DNA from: CAZPLZ01 sp964587525
Lineage (GTDB): Bacteria > Oederibacteriota > CAKKQC01
Direction: 5' to 3'
Length of the DNA stretch: 43,481 nt
Assembly (NCBI GenBank): GCA_964587525.1
Contig: CAZPLZ010000002.1
Coordinates: forward strand, 1 to 43,481
Below, in pieces: positions 15,921 to 23,804 of this stretch (the first letter of the stretch is position 1; each line of letters begins with the position of its first letter). Made by a program: the position numbers and the translations under genes. The notes below the pieces were generated by a model, which had not been told where the DNA came from, searched no databases, and saw only the letters and a program-made list of their open reading frames with translations.

Positions 15921-18900
15921 TCACATCAACAGATCACGCAAGTCTCGCCTTCGGCGGACCAAAAAACTCGTCCTTAGCCATTGGTCAATCTCTTTTAGGA
16001 TACGGGCCAGCCAAACGGGCAAAAGAGCAAACGTGGATCTCAGTTGCCTGACCAAGCTCCGGAGCGCTGCAATGGCATCTCTTCCACCAGTGGCACTCTT
16101 AAGGACAAGGTCAATAAACATTACCCTTTGATGTGCAAGCATGGGCTCACCCCCAAGCTCCTTAAGCAGATCCGCCAGGACACGGACGGCTGATTCCTCA
16201 GTGCACACCGGTCCCTCCAGGCTCTTAAAAACGTTGGCGACATTTCCCGACACGTCGTACTTACGCTTCCGTACAAGCCAAGCAAGAAAACTTACATCAA
16301 CTGGTACATAGAAATAATTGGCCGCCATCAGCTTTGTTAGGAACTCGTAACGTTCTTCGCCGGAAACATTCCCTGCGACGCTCATTTCTTTCAGTACATC
16401 GAGAACAGATGCACCAACAACTTGCCAGGAATTATTTGCAAGGCGTCGCAGACCAAAGTCATCCGAAAACAAGGGAAGACCACTAGCTTTGGCAATCAGA
16501 CTGGCAGCAAAACCTCCAGAACCGACAAGCCGCTCCCAGTGGTCAACATCTTCCTTTTTCATTTCCAATTTCTCCGGATTCGCTCGAATATCCGTCTTTG
16601 TTTGTATAAATGTAATGATGTTCTCAAGAAACCGCCTTCCCTCGCGCAATTCCTCCTCACTCGACTCGTGGTGATACATCGTATCTCCCACCTTGCTGAT
16701 CGTGCTCATCTTCTGACTAGGCTCAGGTAACTTCGCCAGAGATTTCGTCAACTCTTCCAGAACAGCGGATGGAACAACGAGCTTCCGGAATGCTTGCACT
16801 CTCTCCAAAATTCCAAGAAAGGCCAAAGTAAGAAGCGCCGTCTGATCCACGATCAACCTTTCCGCATTCCGGATCACGACTGCCCCAGTCTTCTGTTCGT
16901 CCTCTCCACCACTTGAGCAGATAATCGTCGCGCCAACTCTTCCGACTAGAGAGCCCCAGACTTCCACGACAGATGCACGAACCAACGTAGCGAACGTGTG
17001 GAGCGGTATTCTTTGCGCCTTGTAAAGCGTCTCCACTTGTCCAGTAAACTTGCTGCGCATTTCGAGTGCTGCCGTCACCTTTGAATAATCATTCTTCTTA
17101 ATCTTGACCTTCTGCAACTCAGAACTGCCCGGAAAATATCGCGTGAAATTGTCAAGGCTGTCTTGGAAGGCATAGACATACCTATGCTGGATCTCCACTA
17201 ACCGGTAAGGCGATTCAGCGACCCCGCCCACCCGCAGGCTTACCTGATCTCCCACTGCCTTTCCCTGCAATCGACGATACGCTTCACTATCCGGACCAAT
17301 CTCGGCTCGCTCTGGAACCGCATTCACGTCGTCTAAGAGCAGATAAGACTGCGGCCCGGCCTCGCTCTTCAAACGGACGGCACAGTTGGGAACCACCTTC
17401 TCGGGTGCGTTTAATTCTCCTGGGATTACTTCCCTCCGGAGAAATAAATTTATATAGGCCATATGCATAGTTTCATTAGAAAACCCTTCTCGCCGTGCCT
17501 GAAAAGCGAATTCTAGGACGCCTGGCAACTCCAAGAGATGCCGCGCCTCAGCAAGCGCCATAAGATGTTGCGCATTCCCCTTAGCTCTATCCAAGGAAAT
17601 CGGCTCAACGATGCCACGAGCCGCCTCCTTATCCCCCACGCCAAGAGATATCGATACTGCACGGATAAGATGACCCAATTCTTTTGGCTCCACTTTGCTG
17701 AGTTCAATCCAAATAGCTCTCGCAGAATTTGTGTCACCAATGTGCTCAAGGACTCTTGCCTCCACCTCGGAAATAACGAGCACAACCTTTCTGCTTCCTC
17801 GCATCTGCCGAGCCGACTCCAATGCTTCTTTGTATTGGCCTGAATTGAGCAATGCGATCAGAAATCGCTCAGAGACCGGACTTACTAGGTTTCGATCGAT
17901 CAGTGGTCGATAGATGTTTGCGGCCTCCGCATACCTTTTCAAGTCACACAACATATTCGCCCGCCCCAAAAGAATGAAGTTTCGTTGATTCCCCGTTGCT
18001 GTCTCTGCTGCCTTCACCAAAAGAGCGAGCGCGTCGTCGGCATTCCCACGTAGATGTAGATAGCGGGCGCGAAGCGCCATCACTCGCGAATCTCCAGGAC
18101 GTACTCCCTCAAGGTCCGATATGATCCGTCCCATCTCTTCTATTTCATTCGTCCTAAGTAGAGCTCTGACATAAACTTCACCAGCGTCAAACGCGGGTCC
18201 TCTCCATCCCTTGAGTTCCCCCCACCGGACACGCAGGTATGCCAAAGCCTTTTCCGGCTCCTCCGCATCGATCAGAAGCTGTGCATGTGCCACATGGTCC
18301 TCGGCTTCCGCTTTGTCATTCAGAAGCTGCTCCTGAATCTTTACTGCCGACGCAAATTGGTCCATGCGCGCCAAGATAGATACCTTCTTTTTCAAAACCA
18401 TACGATCACCTGGACGCTCGCCAAGGATCGCATCAACGTCCATGAGAGCCTCATCATATCGATCGAGTAGTATGCGGACGGCAGCGCGATGTTCCAATAT
18501 TTCCAAGTAGTGATCTCGTCTCTCGGAAGCTCTTAAGACATCTACTGCCACCGCAAGGAATGTTTCGGCCTCGCCAATTCGGGCAAGTGATTCCTCTGGA
18601 ATGCGACCTTCGAGCGGTGGATCCGCCACCAACTTGCGCTGCACCGGAGTGATAATGCTAACGGCCAAGATTTCTAACATGGCCGCATCTTTCGGTTCGC
18701 GCTCCAACGATCGTCTTGCATAGGACTCTGCCTTGTCATAGTCTTCCGTCCGGAAGTAAATCTCCGCGCATACCCCATTGACGCCAGGATCATCCGCTGC
18801 CCAGGAGTTATTTGCCAGTGTCCTTTCGACGTCGTCGAATCGCGCAGTTTTCCCGCAGAGCTGAATGAACGTGGCAAGTACGTTGGACTTCCTTGTTCCT

Positions 18901-19775
18901 GAACCCACCGCCCTCCGTGCATGGCCATAGGCCTCTTCCAATCTGTCGTTCGTCATGAGTCCAAGCGCCATGTTGGAAAGTGCATCAGGATCAGCCGGCC
19001 GCAGCGCAAGCGCTCGCTCATACTCAGGTAAAGCTTGTGCTGACTGACCGAGATGAAGAGCACAATTTCCGAGGTTCGTCGCAACACGAAACTGTGTCAA
19101 CTCGCTTACGGTTTTCCCCTCTGTCTCTGCACGAACGTCAAGCAGTATCCGCTCGGCGGGTCTATACTTACCGTCCTCCATAAAGTTCTTCGCCACATCA
19201 ATCTTGGCCTTCCACTCTCGCTCCGCATCAGGAGCTCCAACAACCAAAGAGTCGGAACTTTCCGGCGATTCGATCATCCCCAACGCAGGTCTTCCATACA
19301 AGTAAAGCCTAATTTCATCTACCTTTGCATTCAGTTGCTGAAAACCGTGCATCTGTTGCTCAGCACCCGCCGCAATCTGGTTTGAAAGAAGCAATGAAGC
19401 GTAGCGGGTTGTCATCAGCTCTTCATGGAGATGGCGGGAAAATGTGCCCAAGACGTCCTTAGCAATTGCTTTAACATCTCCTTGATAGACGAAATCCCCC
19501 TCGGAGATGAAACTTTCAACGATGGTCTGAAACGAGTGCGTCCGCTTGCCACTTCGGATGCCGGCCAGGAGTTCTTCAAAAGTTTCCCGCTTGGTCCATT
19601 GGCGAAGAGAAAAGTCGCAGACGAGTTTGCCGTCATAATCAGCCTGGGTGCGGCTAATTGCTAAATCGACTGCTTTCTTCCACTCATCTTCCTGAAGGAA
19701 ATTCTTCGCCCAAGAGGTCGCTGCCATTTCTAAAATCTTTTCAAACAAGCTCCAGATAATTGTTTCTGCCACCAT
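15921..19775 (-). CDS. TPR solenoid fused to a GreA/GreB C-terminal-like domain and a PIN nuclease-like domain
   Basis: 1284 residues from ATG at 19775. Residues 1-160 are an alpha-helical N-terminal region of unknown family. Residues 185-760 are TPR-like repeats (e.g. LGNCALHLGQSAQALPEYER near 235-254). Residues 795-870 resemble the GreA/GreB C-terminal fold: AVRLKSEAG, then EIGPDSEAYRRLQGKAVGDQ and YRLVEI. Residues 970-1130 resemble a PIN domain with D977 (IVDQTA), E1007-1008 (VLEEL) and DD1105-1106 (FSDDFG) as candidate metal ligands. A C-terminal helical tail follows. PIN domains are usually RNases, and TPR plus GreAB-C plus PIN fits a sensor-effector design; I recall such an architecture in surveys of conflict systems but cannot verify it here. 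It is visibly AT-richer than the genes to its left. It lies downstream of a channel gene and is separated from it by a group II intron. Confidence 0.85.
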   Translation of the reverse strand: MVAETIIWSLFEKILEMAATSWAKNFLQEDEWKKAVDLAISRTQADYDGKLVCDFSLRQWTKRETFEELLAGIRSGKRTHSFQTIVESFISEGDFVYQGDVKAIAKDVLGTFSRHLHEELMTTRYASLLLSNQIAAGAEQQMHGFQQLNAKVDEIRLYLYGRPALGMIESPESSDSLVVGAPDAEREWKAKIDVAKNFMEDGKYRPAERILLDVRAETEGKTVSELTQFRVATNLGNCALHLGQSAQALPEYERALALRPADPDALSNMALGLMTNDRLEEAYGHARRAVGSGTRKSNVLATFIQLCGKTARFDDVERTLANNSWAADDPGVNGVCAEIYFRTEDYDKAESYARRSLEREPKDAAMLEILAVSIITPVQRKLVADPPLEGRIPEESLARIGEAETFLAVAVDVLRASERRDHYLEILEHRAAVRILLDRYDEALMDVDAILGERPGDRMVLKKKVSILARMDQFASAVKIQEQLLNDKAEAEDHVAHAQLLIDAEEPEKALAYLRVRWGELKGWRGPAFDAGEVYVRALLRTNEIEEMGRIISDLEGVRPGDSRVMALRARYLHLRGNADDALALLVKAAETATGNQRNFILLGRANMLCDLKRYAEAANIYRPLIDRNLVSPVSERFLIALLNSGQYKEALESARQMRGSRKVVLVISEVEARVLEHIGDTNSARAIWIELSKVEPKELGHLIRAVSISLGVGDKEAARGIVEPISLDRAKGNAQHLMALAEARHLLELPGVLEFAFQARREGFSNETMHMAYINLFLRREVIPGELNAPEKVVPNCAVRLKSEAGPQSYLLLDDVNAVPERAEIGPDSEAYRRLQGKAVGDQVSLRVGGVAESPYRLVEIQHRYVYAFQDSLDNFTRYFPGSSELQKVKIKKNDYSKVTAALEMRSKFTGQVETLYKAQRIPLHTFATLVRASVVEVWGSLVGRVGATIICSSGGEDEQKTGAVVIRNAERLIVDQTALLTLAFLGILERVQAFRKLVVPSAVLEELTKSLAKLPEPSQKMSTISKVGDTMYHHESSEEELREGRRFLENIITFIQTKTDIRANPEKLEMKKEDVDHWERLVGSGGFAASLIAKASGLPLFSDDFGLRRLANNSWQVVGASVLDVLKEMSVAGNVSGEERYEFLTKLMAANYFYVPVDVSFLAWLVRKRKYDVSGNVANVFKSLEGPVCTEESAVRVLADLLKELGGEPMLAHQRVMFIDLVLKSATGGRDAIAALRSLVRQLRSTFALLPVWLARILKEIDQWLRTSFLVRRRRDLRDLLM

Positions 19776-19865
19776 TAGATTTTCATGCTATCAGAGCCCA
19801 CCAAGCCCCCCGCGACCAGGAGAGATTCGTATCGAAAGGGGAATAGGTCGCGGTAGGGACACGAG

Positions 19866-21479
19866 TTACCCCGTACCCCCCGCACAGATCCGTGCTGGCG
19901 CTGCTAACGCACACGGCTCCTGCCGCAGGTAGTTGGCGAAAAAGCGCACGTTGGGATATGGATGCAGTATCCGCGCAGTTGGAAGTGTGGTTTGGATGTG
20001 CCGGGTGAACTTCTCCCAGTTCAGGCGATATCCCTGTTGACTCCGGCGTCGTAGCGCACGGAGCCATGCCCGACAGACCTGTCTGCGAAAGCTTTGGATC
20101 GCGTCACTGTTTCCTGGTACCGCGTGGTAGTTGAAGTAACCTCTGACTACGGACCCCAGCCATTTACCCACTTCGCCAATGGGCCGATGCTTCCGCGCCT
20201 TGAGCTCCCTTCCCACCTCCGCCAGCTTCGCCGCCATTCGCTTCGCGACGGTCTTCCGCTTCACCGCGAACTTCCCCTTTAGGGTCTTCCCGCAGTAGTG
20301 CGTGAATCCCAGAAAGTTGAATGTCTCTGGCTTCCCCTGACCTCGTTTCTCCCGATTCTGTGCGGCGAACCGCCCAAACTCGATGATCCGGGTCTTCCCA
20401 GGGTGCAATGCCAGCCCGAATCTTTCCATTCGGCCCTTGAGCGCCTTGTGGAATCGTTCGGCGTCGGTGGCGTGCTGGAACCCCAGCACCACATCGTCCG
20501 CGTAGCGGACCATCATGACGTCCCCTTGCGCGGTCCGTTTCCACCCCATGTACCATTCGTCGAGGACGTAGTGGAGGTACATGTTCGCCAGTAACGGTGA
20601 TATCACCGCCCCCTGCGGTGTCCCCACGTCCGTCCTCTTGATGATCCCTTCCTCCGATACTCCCGCTCTCAGCCACTTCCGGATCAAGCGGTGTATCCTG
20701 CGGTCCGCTATCCGGTACTGGATGAACTTCAGCAGCCACTCGTGGTCCATCGTGTCAAAGAACCCTTGAATGTCCACTTCCAATACCCAGCTCACTTTCC
20801 TCAGAAGGCCCACGCTCAGGGCGTCCAAGGCATCATGCGGCTTGCGCCCCGGCCGGTACCCGTACGAGAACCCATGGAAGTCTTCTTCGTAGATTTGGGT
20901 GAGGACCGTCACCACTGCCTGCTGCACAATCTTGTCTTCCAGCGCCGCGATCCCCAGGGGACGCATCCCTCCTCCCGGTTTGGGGATATAGCAGCGCTTG
21001 CTCGGCAAGGCTCGGTAGGTCCCTCGGTGGACCCGGTCATGCAACTCCCTCACCCTCTCCTCAAGTCCGACTTCGTACTGCCTCCACGTCTCCCCGTCGA
21101 CCCCTGGCGCAGCTCCCCGCTTCAGCGCGTAGAAGCTGTCACGCAACAGGTCAACATTGATGTGGTGCAGCAGGGCGGTGAACTGCTCTCCCTTCCTCGT
21201 TCGTGCTGCTTCGCGCACGCCTTGCAGTCCGATCGACGATCCCTTCCGGCCCTGGGTCCGGTTCACGGCGTCCTGCTCAGCGTTCCCTTTGGCCGACGGC
21301 CTTCCCTCCATGGACTCCGCCTCTGAACCCTCAGATTCAGGCTTGTTCGCCCACTTCCTCGGTACTACGCCATCGTCCGACTCCTCAGGACCGTTCATAC
21401 GGAGCTTCGGCTTCCAACCTTCCTCCGCCGGCCCGTCCTCGTTCGCGGGCAGTCCTGAGGTCTCCCGGTTCCCTCCCAT
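19866..21479 (-). CDS. ltrA: Group II intron reverse transcriptase/maturase
   Basis: 537 residues from the ATG at 21479, chosen because family members commonly open with MGGNRETSG; an in-frame ATG at 21494 would add five residues. The RT domain has conserved blocks: KRGAAPGVDG, SKRCYIPKPGGGMRPLGI, GFSYGYRPGRKPHDAL, DIQGFFDTMDH, GTPQGAVISPLLAN and the catalytic VRYADD. The maturase X domain follows, with GYFNYHAVPGN and a terminal HPYPNVRF. No HNH endonuclease domain is present. The last 17 codons run through domain V of the intron RNA, so this RNA element also encodes the C-terminus (EPCALAAPARICAGG...), as in many introns of this group. The protein should help splicing and mobility of its own intron. 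Confidence 0.95.
   Translation of the reverse strand: MGGNRETSGLPANEDGPAEEGWKPKLRMNGPEESDDGVVPRKWANKPESEGSEAESMEGRPSAKGNAEQDAVNRTQGRKGSSIGLQGVREAARTRKGEQFTALLHHINVDLLRDSFYALKRGAAPGVDGETWRQYEVGLEERVRELHDRVHRGTYRALPSKRCYIPKPGGGMRPLGIAALEDKIVQQAVVTVLTQIYEEDFHGFSYGYRPGRKPHDALDALSVGLLRKVSWVLEVDIQGFFDTMDHEWLLKFIQYRIADRRIHRLIRKWLRAGVSEEGIIKRTDVGTPQGAVISPLLANMYLHYVLDEWYMGWKRTAQGDVMMVRYADDVVLGFQHATDAERFHKALKGRMERFGLALHPGKTRIIEFGRFAAQNREKRGQGKPETFNFLGFTHYCGKTLKGKFAVKRKTVAKRMAAKLAEVGRELKARKHRPIGEVGKWLGSVVRGYFNYHAVPGNSDAIQSFRRQVCRAWLRALRRRSQQGYRLNWEKFTRHIQTTLPTARILHPYPNVRFFANYLRQEPCALAAPARICAGGTG
19887..19919 (-). ncRNA. Group II intron domain V
   Basis: The 33-base segment starts GAGCCGTGTGCG and ends AGCACGGATC, which can fold into the short hairpin with a two-base bulge expected for the catalytic domain V. 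It lies just before the 3' end, inside the last maturase codons. Confidence 0.75.
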
Positions 21480-21758
21480 GAAGTGTCCCCGCATGCTGAG
21501 GGTCTATCGACTCCGCAGGATCGTTACCCGGCTAGCCTTCTCACGCCAAGCAACATGTGGCTTTCCCCTTTGTCCCACAGGGTCAGCATCCTGGTGGCAA
21601 TTGATTTCGGAGCTCAATACCTCGCCTGCGGTTTCCCCTGTCAACGCTTCGCCTGCACCCTCGCGGGTACCTACGCATGACTCGGGGCCGGGGTGGATGG
21701 CTCGTCCTTCCCCGTACGGCTCTTGCATCCGCTTCCTCATGTGGTTTCTCCGGCGCAC

Positions 21759-21790
21759 GAGACGTTCATGATATTATAACTTCCGCATTC
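21759..21790 (+). repeat. R1 dispersed repeat, copy 2 (abuts the intron)
   Basis: GACG followed by TTCATGATATTATAACTTC and CGCATTC. The intron 5' junction is a few bases from its left edge. Near-identical core at 23551-23580 and 39446-39475. Confidence 0.7.
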
Positions 21791-21806
21791 TGCCGCCTCG
21801 CCGCCT

Positions 21807-22634
21807 TCAGGTATTGCGAACGATACTTTTTCTAAGCTCGCGGCTACGGCGAAGATGACCCAGTGTGGTTCGCCCTTTACTCCGCAGCTCGTCAACAAAC
21901 GCAGATCCTAATATCCCGGCCGGCAGCGCAAATAGACCAATGCCGACAATGGCAACTGATCCAGCGATTAGTTTTCCCACTAGCGTAATTGGGTACGTTT
22001 GGCCCAACCCAACTCTTCCCAACGTTGCTACGCCCCACCATAGCGACATAGGAATGCTTGAAAACACTTCGGGTTGAGCATCGTGTTCTGCGTAATAAAT
22101 TAGTGATGAAGCTAGAATCAAATAGATTGCTAGGAAGACAAAAATCATGGCGAGCTCGACGCCTTTCGCTCTCAATACGCGCCCAAAAGTCTCCAATGCC
22201 TTAGAATAACGAGCCAATTTAACTAGGCGAAAAACTCGCAGAAGACGAAACACACGAAGAAATCTTAGGTCTAGCCCAAAGATGGGAAAGATCGAAGGGA
22301 GAATCGCTACTGCGTCAATAACCATGAAAGGCGTGGCTGAAAATTTCAGTCTTCCTATGAACCAACGCCGATATCGCGAGGCGGTCGTGCATGACCATAT
22401 TCGGAGAATGTACTCCAGAGCAAAAACGAATACTGAAAATGTTTCGAACTGTTGTAGCTGTATACCATAGCTCGCCTTAAATGAGGCAACGGTTTCCAGG
22501 GAGAGCGCGACAACGTTTAAGATAATTAGCGAGATAATGCCAAGCTGGAATACAATTTCTGGCCACCCATCAACTCGTGTCGCATCCATTAGATGAAAAA
22601 GTGACTTTTTTAACTTGTTTGTTTTACTCCTCAT
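21807..22634 (-). CDS. Voltage-gated ion channel-like protein with atypical selectivity filter
   Basis: 275 residues from ATG at 22634; the frame is open further but that part only mirrors the opposite-strand gene. Six membrane segments are visible: S1 25-47, S2 65-83, S3 102-118, S4 124-142 with arginines every third residue (RFLRVFRLLRVFRLVKL), S5 158-182, pore helix 193-203 (SIPMSLWWGVAT) and S6 219-247. In potassium channels the filter normally reads TVGYGD; here TLGRVGLGQ (204-212) stands in that place, with R207 where a threonine is expected and L210/Q212 for Y/D. The rest of the pore frame (YP at 214-215) is conserved. It may conduct a different ion, or be non-conducting or toxic. It is upstream of the TPR-PIN gene on the same strand and divergent from the next gene. 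Confidence 0.88.
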   Translation of the reverse strand: MRSKTNKLKKSLFHLMDATRVDGWPEIVFQLGIISLIILNVVALSLETVASFKASYGIQLQQFETFSVFVFALEYILRIWSCTTASRYRRWFIGRLKFSATPFMVIDAVAILPSIFPIFGLDLRFLRVFRLLRVFRLVKLARYSKALETFGRVLRAKGVELAMIFVFLAIYLILASSLIYYAEHDAQPEVFSSIPMSLWWGVATLGRVGLGQTYPITLVGKLIAGSVAIVGIGLFALPAGILGSAFVDELRSKGRTTLGHLRRSRELRKSIVRNT

Positions 22635-22670
22635 ACATAGAACATAGCATTTATTGAATATGCGACGCAG

Positions 22671-23537
22671 TTGGATTACGGTGGTACTCTGTACGTGTAC
22701 ATGATCGACAAGAAGGTTGCTGAATTGGTGAAGAGACAGGTGTGGCCCGACATGATAGTGCGTGACAGAGATATGCCTCGCCACGTAGGCACCATTCTTG
22801 AGAAACTCAATGCGCGGGGAATACCGTCTTCCGGGTCCTTTCCTGCACAAGTTACTAGACTGTGCGAACACGAACTGGAGATCAGGGGCAACAGAATCTG
22901 GAGCATCATGCTTCAGGTCCTGATCGAACTCAGGGTACCGATGGTTGAAACCACAGAAGCCGAGCTGCAGCACATCTTTCGCAGTGAAGCAGAGCCTCAG
23001 CTTAGTTCCCTTGAGCAATATATTAGGAAAGCGTCCTATCAGGTCAAGATGTCGCCCCATGAATTTGTCTCCCAACTGCAAGGAGTCTATTCCACAATGC
23101 TTCTGAAGTGTCACGGCAAGATCGCGTTGCACGTGGAAGCAGGGAAAAGACAGCCTGGCACAAGTGAAGCGCCGAGTGGCACAACTCAACACATGTCTTT
23201 TTTTGGTCCAGTTGGTGTTCTACAGACGGGCAACTATGCTATTGCCAACGTTGTTCAAGAGATCAACCAAGAGCGGAAAATTGAATTGAAAAACGCTCTG
23301 GAAACAATCTCCCAATCTTTGAATACCGCTGATCTGCAAGGCGCCGCATCAAGCAAAGAAGTTCTCGACACCGTGAACGACAGCAAAGCCGAATTGGAGA
23401 AAAACAAACCCAACACATTGAAGCTAAGAGCGTTGTTGCTCGGCATCGCTACGGCAATACGCGACACTGCGAAACTTGCCGATGCATACAAGACGATCAA
23501 GGATTTCCTTTCTCTCTGCGGCATAACATTGCCCTGA
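22671..23537 (+). CDS. Unknown protein with AbiTii-like C-terminal helical tail
   Basis: About 288 residues. The start is uncertain: TTG at 22671, ATT at 22653 and ATG at 22701 are all in frame, and none has a good ribosome-binding site. Residues 1-160 are mixed helical with no family I recognise. Near residue 180 is FFGPVGVLQTGNYAIANVVQEI, which resembles the linker seen in AbiTii-like and other predicted conflict proteins (YGxIQTGxxA), followed by an amphipathic helical tail ending in LKLRALLLGIATAIRD and an FLSLCGITLP terminus. That similarity is from memory. It is divergent from the channel gene, with starts about 40 bases apart, so the two could share a control region. The gene is AT-rich relative to the left third of the window. 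Confidence 0.7.
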   Translation: MDYGGTLYVYMIDKKVAELVKRQVWPDMIVRDRDMPRHVGTILEKLNARGIPSSGSFPAQVTRLCEHELEIRGNRIWSIMLQVLIELRVPMVETTEAELQHIFRSEAEPQLSSLEQYIRKASYQVKMSPHEFVSQLQGVYSTMLLKCHGKIALHVEAGKRQPGTSEAPSGTTQHMSFFGPVGVLQTGNYAIANVVQEINQERKIELKNALETISQSLNTADLQGAASSKEVLDTVNDSKAELEKNKPNTLKLRALLLGIATAIRDTAKLADAYKTIKDFLSLCGITLP

Positions 23538-23548
23538 CGCCTAGAAAG

Positions 23549-23718
23549 GAGCCGTTCATGATATTACAACTTCCGTCTTCCCCCCAGGCAAAGAATGGGG
23601 TCAGTCATCATATTATCGTATTCTAGCGATTGGCAGATTATCCTGGTTTCAGATTCCTCCGCTTGGCCTCTTCCCTGCCCCGCACTAAGTTGCGAACCAC
23701 CGCTGGTTGTCCTATCCG
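23549..23718 (+). repeat. R1+R2 composite repeat, copy A
   Basis: An R1 core (TTCATGATATTACAACTTC) is followed at 23589 by R2 (AAGAATGGGGTC, then TCATCATATTATCGTATTC), CCTGGTTTCAGATTCCTCCG and a GGTTGTCCTATCCG tail. The order is the same at 39445-39634 with one ~25-base insertion there. No gene is evident in this spacer. Confidence 0.8.
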
Positions 23719-23771
23719 CAAATGCCTCCCAGCCGCAGTCCGCCTCAAACCCATGTCATCAACCAACCACA

Positions 23772-23804
23772 CAATGTGATAATAATTTCATAACAGGTAC
23801 GTTA
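23772..23804 (+). repeat. R3 dispersed repeat, copy 1
   Basis: AATGTGATAATA followed by ATTTCATAACAGGTAC. It covers the stop codon of the following minus-strand gene. A second copy is at 25417-25448. Confidence 0.6.

Larger units (their letters stand above)
19843..21758 (-). mobile_element. Group II intron, about 1.9 kb, encoding a maturase
   Basis: Read on the minus strand it starts with GTGCGCC at 21758 (consensus GTGYG) and ends near CGACCTAT at 19843 (consensus AY). It contains a maturase gene, a domain V hairpin at 19887-19919 and a domain VI-like stem after it. Size and organisation fit a complete bacterial intron with an RT lacking an endonuclease domain. It is inserted in the spacer between the channel gene and the TPR-PIN gene, in the same orientation, about 50 bases after the channel stop and about 70 before the next ATG. 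The 5' exon edge lies inside an R1 repeat copy. Ends are predicted by eye; splicing is not shown. Confidence 0.85.

Noticed and set aside
22634..23192. Extending the channel gene upstream to give a 461-residue protein
   Set aside because: The extra 186 residues are only the mirror of the opposite-strand gene and do not look like protein; the ATG at 22634 is where the channel-like part begins.
23640..23800. Gene remnant on the minus strand in the spacer after the AbiTii-tail gene
   Set aside because: A readable frame exists, but it is built from the R1/R2/R3 repeats and has no family signal.
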